Assembly: GCF_014779555.2 (NCBI RefSeq)
Contig: NZ_CP094357.1
Coordinates: 5,332,001 to 5,396,000, forward strand
Direction of reading: 5' to 3'
Length of the DNA: 64,000 nucleotides
Source of the DNA: Lysobacter capsici
Lineage (GTDB): Bacteria; Pseudomonadota; Gammaproteobacteria; Xanthomonadales; Xanthomonadaceae
Shown here: piece after piece, positions 25,754 through 33,771 of the stretch
How the letters are laid out: every line of letters begins with the position of its first letter
How positions within the stretch are numbered: the stretch's first letter is position 1
Made by a program: the position numbers and the translations under genes
Notes under the pieces: model-generated
What the model was told of the DNA's origin: nothing
The model's input: only the letters and a program-made list of their open reading frames with translations
Database searches by the model: none

Positions 25754-27250
25754 CTAAACCCTCGGGCCTTTTATCGCCGGGTCGTCCTGCGCCTGCGCGG
25801 TTGCTTGTTGCGCCACGCCCTGCGCTTGTGACGGCTGCTGGGCCAGCGTGTCGCGAACCTGCTGCGAGGCCTGGGACAGGCTGGTGGCGTTGTCCTGCGC
25901 GGCGGGCAGCAAGGCCAGTTTCGCGGTCGGATTGCCTAGTTCGCCCTGACCGGCGATCAGGCCGCTGCGGTCGTTGTTGAACACGACGAAATCGATCCGG
26001 TCGAGCCGCTCGTTCTGACCGCCCTGCGGCCGCTGCGCGCCGGCGAGGCTGGCGTAAGCCAGATTGGCGGCGGCCTGCTGCAGGCGTTCGTCCGGAAATG
26101 TACCGGGCGGGATGTTCGGCGAACGCCCGATCGCGTCCATCGCTTGCTGGAAGCGTTCGTGGCCGGGGTGGTTGCGGTCGGTGATGCTGGCGGCGCCTGG
26201 AGGCGAAGAGGTCGGTTGTTGTGGTTCGGCTTGAGCGGGTTGCGTTGTCGGCGCGCCTTGCGTTGGCACGCCCTGCTCAGGCGCAGGTGCGCTTTGCTGT
26301 TGCGTCTGCACGCGCGCCGCCGGGCCGATGTTGAACTCGGCGAAACTGCCTTCGTGTACGAGCCGATTGAGGTTGACTGTAATTTCCGGGTTGTTCGTGC
26401 TCCAACCTGTGCCGATGTTGTGATCGCCTTCTCTCGCACGCTGGTTATGGCCGTAGGGATTACGAAGCGTGACCTGGGCCTCGTTGGTTCGCGGATCGCG
26501 CGACACGCCCATCACCATGTAGGCATGGCTTTCCTCGAGGCCATCGCGAACATCCCGGCCCTGCGTCGCCATCGATACCGGCCGGCCGTTCGCCAGCGCC
26601 TGCTCCACCTCGGTATAGACCGCATCCAGCTCCAACCTGGCAGCGTGCAAGGGCGCACGGTACGGCGGCGGCTCGGAGCGTGCGACATGGTCGGGGCCGG
26701 TGGGCCGCATCGGCGGGGCGGCGGGATCGAGGATGCGCAGACTACGGCCCGATTCTCCGGTCAAGGCATACACGCCGTCGCCCAGACCACCGCCGCCTGT
26801 CACCTCGCCGATCGTCCGGTAGCCCCGGTCCAGATCGACTTTTCCCTGCGCATTGCGGCCATAGAGCTCGGCGAACCCGGCCTCGATCACGGTCGGCCAC
26901 AGGGGGCCATTGCGCTCGCGATTGTTGTCGGCCGTGCCACCGCCCCGTTCGCTGATGTTGCGGCGAATATCGTCTTGCGACACGACGATCGATTCCCGGA
27001 TCGGATCGGTTTGCCCTTGACCACGCTCGAGCGTGTTAGGCGGGCGGTACAGCGTCACCGTGAACTCGCCGGCCTCGGCATTGAAGCGAATGGCATCGCG
27101 AATGCGATCGGGCTGCTGCTCGCCGAGTGGGCCCATCGGCGCGAGGAAATAGCAGTTGTACAGGTGGTCCTGACGGATATCCGCTGCATGAGGACGACTA
27201 TCGGTTCCATATAAATCGTCGGCTGTAAATTGTCGTTCTTCCCTGGCCAT
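25754..27250 (-). CDS. Putative X-type T4SS effector: calpain-like cysteine protease domain fused to XVIPCD
   Basis: A 498-residue protein. Residues 20-310 match the calpain catalytic core: DIRQDHLYNCYFLA (Gln27 oxyanion, Cys33 nucleophile), GEFTVTLYRP (61-70), LWPTVIEAGFAELYG (117-131), ESHAYMVMGV (His242) and VTLRNPYGHN (Asn264). Thus the full Cys-His-Asn triad is present. A Pro/Gln linker (about 315-352) precedes the XVIPCD at about 356-465, seen as HPGHERFQQAMDAIG, DERLQQAAANLAYASLAG, IDFVVFNN and IAGQGELGNPTAKLALLP. The C-terminus is glutamine-rich, as usual for substrates recruited by VirD4 in Xanthomonadaceae. The expected role is contact-dependent killing by cleavage of a periplasmic protein in rival bacteria. 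Two lipoprotein genes upstream on the same strand are the likely immunity genes. The ATG follows AGGAAGTCGAT. The target is unknown. Confidence 0.88.
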   Translation of the reverse strand: MAREERQFTADDLYGTDSRPHAADIRQDHLYNCYFLAPMGPLGEQQPDRIRDAIRFNAEAGEFTVTLYRPPNTLERGQGQTDPIRESIVVSQDDIRRNISERGGGTADNNRERNGPLWPTVIEAGFAELYGRNAQGKVDLDRGYRTIGEVTGGGGLGDGVYALTGESGRSLRILDPAAPPMRPTGPDHVARSEPPPYRAPLHAARLELDAVYTEVEQALANGRPVSMATQGRDVRDGLEESHAYMVMGVSRDPRTNEAQVTLRNPYGHNQRAREGDHNIGTGWSTNNPEITVNLNRLVHEGSFAEFNIGPAARVQTQQQSAPAPEQGVPTQGAPTTQPAQAEPQQPTSSPPGAASITDRNHPGHERFQQAMDAIGRSPNIPPGTFPDERLQQAAANLAYASLAGAQRPQGGQNERLDRIDFVVFNNDRSGLIAGQGELGNPTAKLALLPAAQDNATSLSQASQQVRDTLAQQPSQAQGVAQQATAQAQDDPAIKGPRV

Positions 27251-27276
27251 ATCGACTTCCTATTGTGGTGTGTTCG

Positions 27277-27762
27277 TCAATTTTTCGCCGCAGGCACAAG
27301 TTCCAGATAGCCCACCATACCGCGCTCACCAGTGTCGGGTAGAAAATCTCGTGTCAACACAAAGGCCACATAGCGCGGTGAGCCATCACCGAATGTCCAA
27401 AAAAACATCCTGTAATTGTCATCGCCAAACCAGCCATCGGTCTGCATCGCACCACCCAAGTTCTGCGTGACATATTGATGCGCTTTGGAACCGATCGCCG
27501 CCCCGTCGGTGGACCCGGGCGCGGTCAAGACGAAACGTTGACCTACCACCCGATATTCACGCTTCAAATACTGCTCGACCCACTGCACCATCGCCGCCTT
27601 GGCACGCTGCTGCTCGTGCGCGGGCGACACGCTGTCATACGGCTCGGGCGTTGCCCACTCCTGTAAGTCTTTGAGCGTGCTATTGGCTGGCTCGATGGTT
27701 TTGCAACTCATCAGCGCGCAACACGCCAGCAAGAGCAAAGCCGCGAGAGGGCGAAATTTCAT
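27277..27762 (-). CDS. Putative X-Tfi immunity lipoprotein, copy 1 (effector-proximal)
   Basis: A 161-residue lipoprotein with signal MKFRPLAALLLLACCALMSC; the lipobox cysteine is Cys20. The mature domain contains TIEPANSTLKDLQEWATPEP, AAMVQWVEQYLKREYRVVGQ and a C-terminal SPRYVAFVLTRDF...MVGYLEL. It is a close paralogue of the next gene (roughly 84 % identical by eye), with differences concentrated in GAMQTDGWFGDDNYRMFFW. X-Tfi proteins are periplasmic lipoproteins that neutralise their cognate effector, and this gene ends 27 bases before the calpain-like effector starts. ATG 27762 has GGAGACTCACC upstream. A second in-frame ATG at 27813 with its own ribosome site would add 17 residues derived from the effector start. 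Confidence 0.85.
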   Translation of the reverse strand: MKFRPLAALLLLACCALMSCKTIEPANSTLKDLQEWATPEPYDSVSPAHEQQRAKAAMVQWVEQYLKREYRVVGQRFVLTAPGSTDGAAIGSKAHQYVTQNLGGAMQTDGWFGDDNYRMFFWTFGDGSPRYVAFVLTRDFLPDTGERGMVGYLELVPAAKN

Positions 27763-27813
27763 GGTGAGTCTCCTGCGTAATGTGGCCGTGCACTGCTGTT
27801 CTTCCCTGCTCAT
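27763..27813 (-). other. Duplicated remnant of the effector gene start
   Basis: The 17 codons between the two lipoprotein genes begin MSREEQQCTATLRRR, parallel to the effector's MAREERQFTADDL. The preceding DNA, including the ribosome site (AGGAAGTCGAT) and the linker to the upstream stop codon, also matches the effector's leader at 27250-27280. It is the scar of a tandem duplication of one lipoprotein gene plus the first codons of the effector gene. Confidence 0.8.
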
Positions 27814-27839
27814 ATCGACTTCCTTTTGTCGCAGCCTGG

Positions 27840-28325
27840 TCAATTTTTCGCTACGGACTCAAGTTCCAGATAGCCCACCATACGGCGTTCAGGCGTACCA
27901 GGCAAAAAATCGCGGGTCAACGCGAAAGCCACATAGCGCGGTGAGCTGTCGCCGAATTTCCACACATGCAGCATGTAGTTATCATCGTCATACCAGCCAT
28001 CGATGTGCATCGCGCCACCCAAGTTCTGCGTGACATATTGATGCGCCTTGGAGCCGATCGCCGCTCCCGCGGTGTCCCCGGGCGCGGTCAAGACGAAACG
28101 TTGACCGACCACTCGATATTCGTGCTTCAGATACCGCTCGACCCACTGCACCATCGCCGCCTTGGCGCGCCGCTGCTCGTGCGCGGGCGACACGCTGTCA
28201 TACGGCTCGGGCGATGCCCACTCCTGCAAGTCCTTGAGCGTGCTATTGGCTGGCTCGATGGTTTTGCAGCCCGTCAGCGCGCAGCACACCAGAACGAGCA
28301 AGACCGCGAGAAGGCGAAATTTCAT
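27840..28325 (-). CDS. Putative X-Tfi immunity lipoprotein, copy 2 (operon-first)
   Basis: A 161-residue lipoprotein with signal MKFRLLAVLLVLVCCALTGC and lipobox LTGC (Cys20). It is the tandem paralogue of the effector-proximal gene. TIEPANSTLKDLQEWASPEP, RYLKHEYRVVGQRFVLTAPG and SKAHQYVTQNLGGAMHIDGW are shared nearly word for word. Divergent positions cluster in YDDDNYMLHVWKFGDSS and at the C-terminus, as expected if one copy is drifting toward another effector variant. It is the first gene of the minus-strand unit ending in the calpain-like effector. The ATG has AGGAAGCTCGCC upstream. The promoter must lie in the 131 bases before it. Confidence 0.85.
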   Translation of the reverse strand: MKFRLLAVLLVLVCCALTGCKTIEPANSTLKDLQEWASPEPYDSVSPAHEQRRAKAAMVQWVERYLKHEYRVVGQRFVLTAPGDTAGAAIGSKAHQYVTQNLGGAMHIDGWYDDDNYMLHVWKFGDSSPRYVAFALTRDFLPGTPERRMVGYLELESVAKN

Positions 28326-28456
28326 GGCGAGCTTCCTACTGCCGATTACCACCAGTCTAGACCGCGCCTGCCGTGGTTGCCCGCCCTTTCCAGCCGCTGT
28401 GTCGCACCCACATCCCCATACCACGCTCCAAGGTCGCACTAGAACTCACAATCGAC

Positions 28457-29578
28457 TCAAAGCGGCACGCGTTTTCCATCCAGCGTGCCGCGCTCCAGGC
28501 GTCCGTGCTCGACGAACAGCAGTTCGCCGGAGCGGCCTTCCTTGATGCTGCTGTCGACGGCGATGACGCGGCCGTCGAAGTAAGCACCGACGTGCTCCAT
28601 CGAGGTATGGCCGACGACGATGCGGCTCACGCCGAGGCGGTCGAGAATCGTCTGCACGTCGTTCTGGCCGAGCTCGCCTTGCTTGAAGTAGCCGCGATAC
28701 CAGATCGGGCTGGTCTTGCCGTCGTACAGCGGCGCGTACAGCGGATCCTCTTTCACCGTGGCCTTGGCCAGGCCGAGCGATTGCCGGTAGCGCGCGTTGA
28801 CCGCGTCGCGATCCAGATGCAGATCGAAATGACCCGGCTCGATGCCGCCATGGACGAACAGCAGGTCGTCGATCTTCAGCATCGTCGGCAATGTGCGCAG
28901 CCACGCGCCCAGCACGCTGTCGGCGTCGTACAGCTGCGGGTACGGCTTGCCCAACAGCTCGGCGCTGCGCAGGTACTTCGGGTTGACGTAACGCAGGTCG
29001 TCGTACAGCACCATGGTTTCGTGATTGCCGAGCAGCACATGCACGTCGCCGCCGGCGTCGCGCGCCTGCTGTTGCAGCTGATACAGCAGCCAGAACGTCT
29101 CGGTGACGCGAGGACCGCGATCGAAGACATCGCCGACCACGACCAGATGACCGCTGCCGTAGTGCCAGCGAAGCCGCTGGTCGATGACGTGATTGGCTTG
29201 CAGCAAGCGCACGGCCAGGTCGAACTGGCCGTGGATGTCGGACAGGGCGACGATGCGGTCGACGCCGCTGACGGACGAGGTGGGTTCGGCGGCCGCCTTC
29301 GCCCTGACCTCGATGGGATCGGGATAGCCGCAGCGCGGCGGTATCCGCAGCGGCCATCGCCGCGCCTTGAACGTCTTGCGGATCACCTCGCCGTCGCACA
29401 CCCACTGCGCCTGCACCTGCGAGGCGCCGTAGCTCAGGTAAGGGCCGTCCTGTACCGAGGTCGCCGCGACCGCTTCGGCCTCGGCCGGTTCCTGGCTGCG
29501 CTCCTGCGCGAAGGCCGCGCCGCCCGTCGCGAGCATAGCGAGCAGGCATCCCGACAGCAGACGTGCGAAGGCGTTCAT
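28457..29578 (-). CDS. Exported PPP-superfamily metallophosphoesterase (Shewanella-like phosphatase type)
   Basis: A 373-residue protein with a signal peptide (MNAFARLLSGCLLAMLATGG, cleavage near AFA-QE). All metal motifs of the calcineurin-like fold are visible: IVALSDIHGQFDLAVRLL, LVVVGDVFDRGPRVTETF, VHVLLGNHETMVLYDDL, LLFVHGGIEPGHF and IVVGHTSMEHV. GDVFDRG and GNHE are the PPP-type forms, and the extended insert before the late His resembles Shewanella-like protein phosphatases. Its substrate could be a phosphoprotein or another phosphomonoester in the periplasm. It is read toward the X-Tfi promoter on the same strand but ends 131 bases before it. Confidence 0.9.
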   Translation of the reverse strand: MNAFARLLSGCLLAMLATGGAAFAQERSQEPAEAEAVAATSVQDGPYLSYGASQVQAQWVCDGEVIRKTFKARRWPLRIPPRCGYPDPIEVRAKAAAEPTSSVSGVDRIVALSDIHGQFDLAVRLLQANHVIDQRLRWHYGSGHLVVVGDVFDRGPRVTETFWLLYQLQQQARDAGGDVHVLLGNHETMVLYDDLRYVNPKYLRSAELLGKPYPQLYDADSVLGAWLRTLPTMLKIDDLLFVHGGIEPGHFDLHLDRDAVNARYRQSLGLAKATVKEDPLYAPLYDGKTSPIWYRGYFKQGELGQNDVQTILDRLGVSRIVVGHTSMEHVGAYFDGRVIAVDSSIKEGRSGELLFVEHGRLERGTLDGKRVPL

Positions 29579-29847
29579 CGAAGGCGGATTCCGTTGAGAG
29601 TGACAGTGCTTCGCCGCGGCGGGATTCGCCCAAGCCTGGCACGATGCGCCGGCCTCAGCGTTGCCGAACGCGGCGCGGCGCGTGGCCGAATCTTGGACGA
29701 TCCGACGCCGGTTCTCCAGCGCGCGGCCAAGCCGACGCAGGCGTATGGCGACTGTCGATCGTGGCCCCGGACCGCCTCAACGGCGCCCGGTGAACCTTTT
29801 CGCCCATTCGCCGACTACCTTAGCGACGAGTGAAGGAGAGTCCGCCG

Positions 29848-30435
29848 TTGGACGAGAACGCCGCCAAGCGCACACGCACCGATCAAGAGCGCACGGACCG
29901 AGCGCGCGCCGACCAGTTGCTGGTCGTGCGCTGCCAGTTGGGCGAACGCGCGGCCTTCGACGATCTGATCCGGCGCTGGTCGGGCTCGCTGCATCGGTAT
30001 GCGCTGAAGCTGAGCAACGATCCGGAGCTGGCCGACGACCTCACCCAGGACGTCTGGCTGCGCGCGTTGCAAGGACTGGGAACGCTGCGCGAGGCCGCGC
30101 AGTTCCGCGCCTGGCTGTTCGGGATCGCGCACCGCACGTTCATGGACCGGCTGCGGAGCCGCTATGCCATGCCTGTGGACACCGGCGTCGATATGGACGA
30201 ACTGGCGGCGGCAGACAGCGGCGACGACGAAGATCTCGAACGCGCGCTCGCCAACGGCATGGCCTCGCTGCCGATCGTCGAACGCGAAATGTTGACGTTG
30301 TTCTATCTCGAAGAGCTTTCGCTGGCCGATATCGCCGCCGCGCTGGGCATCCCGGTCGGCACGGTCAAATCGCGACTGTTCCGCGCGCGAGCGTTGTTGC
30401 GCAAACACATTGTCCCGGAGGAATCGCGCCCATGA
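29848..30435 (+). CDS. ECF RNA polymerase sigma factor (RpoE-like)
   Basis: A 195-residue sigma factor. Region 2 reads RWSGSLHRYALKLSNDPELA and DLTQDVWLRALQGLGTLREA, then FRAWLFGIAHRTFMDRLRSR. Region 4 reads LPIVEREMLTLFYLEELSLA and DIAAALGIPVGTVKSRLFRA. I place the start at TTG 29848, nine bases after AAGGAG. A GTG at 29830 would put this ribosome site inside the gene. Its stop codon overlaps the start of the following membrane protein gene (ATGA), so the two are translationally coupled. Confidence 0.9.
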   Translation: MDENAAKRTRTDQERTDRARADQLLVVRCQLGERAAFDDLIRRWSGSLHRYALKLSNDPELADDLTQDVWLRALQGLGTLREAAQFRAWLFGIAHRTFMDRLRSRYAMPVDTGVDMDELAAADSGDDEDLERALANGMASLPIVEREMLTLFYLEELSLADIAAALGIPVGTVKSRLFRARALLRKHIVPEESRP

Positions 30436-30920
30436 TCACTCAATCCTCGCCACGCTCGCTGGATGCGGAACTGCGGAATCTCACGACCCAGGCGCTGTCC
30501 ACACGCTCGCGCTATGGCCATGTCGCCTTGCTGCTGGCGGCGCTGATGATGAGCGTGCTGCTCGGCGCATTGCTGGCGACCGAGCCGGCGTTGCCAGGCC
30601 GCACCCAGGTCGCGCTCGCGGTCATGCTCGGCATCGGCGCCAGTTGGGTCGCGTATGCGACGTGGGTGCTGCGGCATCGCCGGCCTTTGCTGGCCAATCA
30701 TCGTGTCGTCGCGGGTTGGATGGCGGTGGTTTTCACCGCGCTGTTTTTCGCTGGCGCATCGGCGATGGCGCTCACCGCGGGCGGCCCGGTCTTCCAGGCC
30801 GCGGCCGCGATGGGTGCCGCGATGCTCGTCGTCGCGGTGACCGTGCTGATCCGGGCCTGTCGCAACCGCGCCCGGCTGCAGGCCCGGCGCCGGGAACTGG
30901 AACGGCAACTGGGCCTGTGA
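30432..30920 (+). CDS. Four-helix membrane protein coupled to the ECF sigma factor
   Basis: A 162-residue protein with a short cytoplasmic N-terminus (MITQSSPRSLDAELRNLTTQ). Four hydrophobic helices follow (VALLLAALMMSVLLGALLAT, TQVALAVMLGIGASWVAYAT, AGWMAVVFTALFFAGASAMA and MGAAMLVVAVTVLIRACRNR), then a basic coiled C-terminus. It starts inside the stop codon of the sigma gene. The position suggests an anti-sigma or signal-transducing role, but it lacks a zinc-binding anti-sigma domain (no HxxxCxxC). The function is therefore inferred from context only. Confidence 0.75.
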   Translation: MITQSSPRSLDAELRNLTTQALSTRSRYGHVALLLAALMMSVLLGALLATEPALPGRTQVALAVMLGIGASWVAYATWVLRHRRPLLANHRVVAGWMAVVFTALFFAGASAMALTAGGPVFQAAAAMGAAMLVVAVTVLIRACRNRARLQARRRELERQLGL

Positions 30921-30938
30921 CGAACGCCGCGCTATTGC

Positions 30939-31349
30939 TCAGGCCGCCGACGCATCCGTCCGCGGCAGCTTGGCGATCACCTTGATCTCGAATTGAAAGC
31001 CGTACAGCCAAGTCACGCCGATGCCGGTCAGAGTCGGGTATGGCGCGCTGCCCCAGTAATCGGGCAGGACATTCCAGATGGTGTCGAAGTTCGTTTCGGG
31101 ATCGACGATGAACACGGTCACGTCGATCACGTCGTCGAATGTACAGCCCGCGGCTTGCAGGATCGCGTTGAGGTTGTCGAACGCGCGCCGCACCTGCGCG
31201 CTCAGTTCGGGCTCGGGCGAGCCGTCCTCGCGGCTGCCGACCTGGCCGGAGACGAACAGGAAGCCATCGGAGCGGATCGCCGGCGAGTAGCGATTGCGTT
31301 CGTACAGCGCATGGCGCCCGGCGGGAAAGACCACGTCGCGTTTATTCAC
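30939..31349 (-). CDS. RidA family enamine/imine deaminase
   Basis: A 136-residue cytoplasmic protein. The sequence shows SPAIRSDGFLFVSGQVGSRE, AQVRRAFDNLNAILQAAGCT, DDVIDVTVFIVDPETNFDTI and PTLTGIGVTWLYGFQFEIKV, the order found in RidA/YjgF trimers. Family enzymes hydrolyse reactive enamines and imines released by PLP enzymes. The expected catalytic Arg near the C-terminus (xRxxVEV in RidA) is replaced here by WLYGFQFEIKV, so it belongs to a divergent subgroup and activity is uncertain. The start is GTG 31349 with GGAG eight bases upstream; no ATG fits. It is divergent to a LysR gene 145 bases away that may regulate it. Confidence 0.85.
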   Translation of the reverse strand: MNKRDVVFPAGRHALYERNRYSPAIRSDGFLFVSGQVGSREDGSPEPELSAQVRRAFDNLNAILQAAGCTFDDVIDVTVFIVDPETNFDTIWNVLPDYWGSAPYPTLTGIGVTWLYGFQFEIKVIAKLPRTDASAA

Positions 31350-31494
31350 TGAGTTATCTCCATCGAAGGGTCGCAGCCGACCCGCGCCGCGACGATGCGG
31401 AAACTCTAGGCCCGCCGATGCCGGGGATAAACAGGCCAATGCGGTCATCACTGTCCGTAGAATCCAAACAATCCCCGACCCGGCCGGAGCACGG

Positions 31495-32421
31495 ATGGAC
31501 CGTTTCGATGCGATGCAGGCCTTCGTTCGCGTGGTCGAAGCCGGCAGCTTCACCAAGGCGGCGCAGACCCTGCACATGAGCAAGACCAGCGTGACCCAGC
31601 TGGTGCAGCAGCTGGAAGCGCGGCTGCGCGTGCGCCTGCTCAACCGCACCACGCGCAAGCTCGCCGTCACCGCCGACGGCGCCGCTTACTACGAGCGCGT
31701 GGTGCGCCTGCTCGCCGACATGGACGATGCCGAGACCAGCCTGTCCAGCGCCTCGGCGGCGCCCAAGGGCCGGTTGCGGGTGGATGTGCCCAGCCCGCTC
31801 GCGCGCATGATCCTGATGCCGGCCTTGCCCGCGTTCCACGCGCAATACCCGGACATCCAGTTCGACATGGGCGTGAGCGATCGCATGGTCGACCTGATCG
31901 GCGAAAACGTCGACTGCGTGGTGCGCGGCGGCGCGCTCACCAATCAGTCGCTGATGGCGCGGCATGTCGGCGATCTGCAACTGCGCGTGTACGCAGCGCC
32001 AAGTTATCTGCAGCGCGCCGGCACGCTCTCGCATCCGCAAGAGCTGGAGGACAGCCATCACCGCATCGTCGGCTTCCATTGGGCGCGCAGCGGCAAGGTG
32101 TTCCGCTATGCCATGCACCGCGACAACGAAAGCATCGACGTGCAAGGCCGCTACGTGCTCGCGGTCGACGACGGCAACGCCTATCTCGCCGCGGGCCTGG
32201 CCGGCATGGGCGTGCTGTGGCTGCCGGACTACATGGCGAAGGCGCATGCGGCGAGCGGCGAACTGATCCCCTTGTTTCAGGACTGGCGGATGGAGCCGAT
32301 GCCGTTGTACCTGGCGTTCCCTCCCAACCGCCATGTCAGCCGCAAACTGCGCGTATTCATCGACTGGATCGCCGAACTGATGGCGCAACACGCGCCGATC
32401 ACTACCCGGCCCGATCCATGA
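31495..32421 (+). CDS. LysR family transcriptional regulator (PA0477/AaeR-like group)
   Basis: A 308-residue regulator. The helix-turn-helix is MDRFDAMQAFVRVVEAGSFT and KAAQTLHMSKTSVTQLVQQL, followed by LLNRTTRKLAVTADGAAYYE. The effector domain begins PKGRLRVDVPSPLARMILMP, with the VDCVVRGG and VGDLQLRVYAAPSYLQRAG motifs of the large CrgA/AaeR-like branch. GGAG precedes the ATG by eight bases. The neighbouring divergent RidA gene is the obvious candidate target. Confidence 0.9.
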   Translation: MDRFDAMQAFVRVVEAGSFTKAAQTLHMSKTSVTQLVQQLEARLRVRLLNRTTRKLAVTADGAAYYERVVRLLADMDDAETSLSSASAAPKGRLRVDVPSPLARMILMPALPAFHAQYPDIQFDMGVSDRMVDLIGENVDCVVRGGALTNQSLMARHVGDLQLRVYAAPSYLQRAGTLSHPQELEDSHHRIVGFHWARSGKVFRYAMHRDNESIDVQGRYVLAVDDGNAYLAAGLAGMGVLWLPDYMAKAHAASGELIPLFQDWRMEPMPLYLAFPPNRHVSRKLRVFIDWIAELMAQHAPITTRPDP

Positions 32422-32586
32422 ACAACCGCGCGAAGCGTGATCCAGGTCGGGCCATGAACGCCTGATCGGACGATCCGTGCCACCGACACGACTGGACGCG
32501 CCGAGCGGCGCGTGGCTATCATCGCAGCGCCTGAATACGCACGCAGATCTTCACGCAAAGGGCCCCTTGCAACCGAGGAGCCGCCC

Positions 32587-33081
32587 ATGCGTGCGCAGTC
32601 CAGCCTTGAACCGATCCCGCATCCGGATGCGCAAACCGGTCTCGCCCAATGGCGCGAGCTGACGCGCCAGGCCAATGCGGCCTTCGACCGACGCCAATTC
32701 GCGCATGCGCAACGCCTGTATCGACAGGCCTTGCAGACAACGCTCGCGCTGATCGCAAGTCCGGCGCTCGCCGCCTGCCCTGACGACTGTCTCGCCGCCC
32801 TGGTCGTGGCGCATCACAACGTGTCCGAAACCCATCGTCACCGTCGCGATCCGGTCGGCACGCTCGAGCACTTGTGCCTGCCGCACGAAGCCCTGATCAG
32901 CATCGCCGCCGATCCGCATGCGCCCGACGCCGCGCGTCGCCGCGCCGCGCATCACCTGAGCCGTACCCGACTCGCCCTGCTCGACTGGCAGACCCGCCAC
33001 GGCGCGTGCGCGAGAACCCAGGCGCTGTTGCGCGATGGCCTGTCGGCGTTGTCGTCGCTGGGTGCCGACGCGTTTCACTGA
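32587..33081 (+). CDS. Helical TPR-like protein of unknown function upstream of sodA
   Basis: A 164-residue cytoplasmic protein with three or four helical pairs. [20 protein letters not shown] is a TPR-like helix pair, followed by [20 protein letters not shown] and [20 protein letters not shown]. Three cysteines and many histidines are present without a clear metal motif. GAGGAG precedes the ATG. It ends 38 bases before sodA and could share its transcript. No family can be named. Confidence 0.72.
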   Translation: MRAQSSLEPIPHPDAQTGLAQWRELTRQANAAFDRRQFAHAQRLYRQALQTTLALIASPALAACPDDCLAALVVAHHNVSETHRHRRDPVGTLEHLCLPHEALISIAADPHAPDAARRRAAHHLSRTRLALLDWQTRHGACARTQALLRDGLSALSSLGADAFH

Positions 33082-33119
33082 TCCGCTTTGCCCTCTCTCC
33101 CGCTTTCGGACGACCGAAC

Positions 33120-33752
33120 ATGAGCTATGAACTTCCCGCCCTGCCCTACGCCTTCGATGCACTCGAGCCGCATATCGATGCGAAGACGATGGAGATCCAT
33201 CACAGCAAGCATCACCAGACCTACATCAACAATCTCAACGCCGCGCTGCAAGGCAGCGAATACGACGGCATCGCGGTGGAAACGCTGATCGCCGCGATCG
33301 ACAGCCTGCCCGAGCACCTGCGCGGACCGGTGCGCAACAACGGCGGCGGTCATGCCAACCACAGCCTGTTCTGGACGGTGATGGCGCCGGCCGATCAAGG
33401 CGGCGGCGGTCGACCCGAGGGGGCCTTGGCGCAGGCGATCCAGGCCGATCTCGGCGGCTTCGACGCCTTCAAGGACGCCTTCACCAAGGCCGCGCTGACC
33501 CGCTTCGGCAGCGGCTGGGCGTGGTTGGTGGTGGGCGCGGACGGCCGGCTCAATGTGGAGAGCAGCGGCAATCAGGACAGCCCGCTGATGCGCTCGATCG
33601 GCTCGGGCGGCGTGCCTATCCTCGGCCTGGACGTGTGGGAACACGCGTATTACCTGAAGTACCAGAACCGGCGGCCGGACTACATCGCCGCGTTCTACAA
33701 CGTGGTGAATTGGCCGGAAGTGGCGAGGCGATATGCACAGGCGCAGAACTGA
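33120..33752 (+). CDS. sodA: Superoxide dismutase, Mn type
   Basis: A 210-residue enzyme that disproportionates superoxide to oxygen and peroxide in the cytoplasm. Metal ligands are seen in [33 protein letters not shown] and [19 protein letters not shown] (Asp and His). The Gly before GGHANH and the Gln in [10 protein letters not shown] are the residues that typify manganese rather than iron enzymes. There is no signal peptide and the length is normal. The short gap to the upstream helical protein and the ZIP gene only 19 bases downstream suggest one transcript, possibly linking manganese supply and use. Confidence 0.95.
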   Translation: MSYELPALPYAFDALEPHIDAKTMEIHHSKHHQTYINNLNAALQGSEYDGIAVETLIAAIDSLPEHLRGPVRNNGGGHANHSLFWTVMAPADQGGGGRPEGALAQAIQADLGGFDAFKDAFTKAALTRFGSGWAWLVVGADGRLNVESSGNQDSPLMRSIGSGGVPILGLDVWEHAYYLKYQNRRPDYIAAFYNVVNWPEVARRYAQAQN

Positions 33753-33771
33753 TTCCAGCGCCGAGGGCGCG

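Noticed and set aside
30939-31670. Longer 243-codon version of the RidA gene
   Set aside because: The N-terminal extension overlaps the divergent LysR gene and is not family-like. GTG 31349 with GGAG upstream is the better start.
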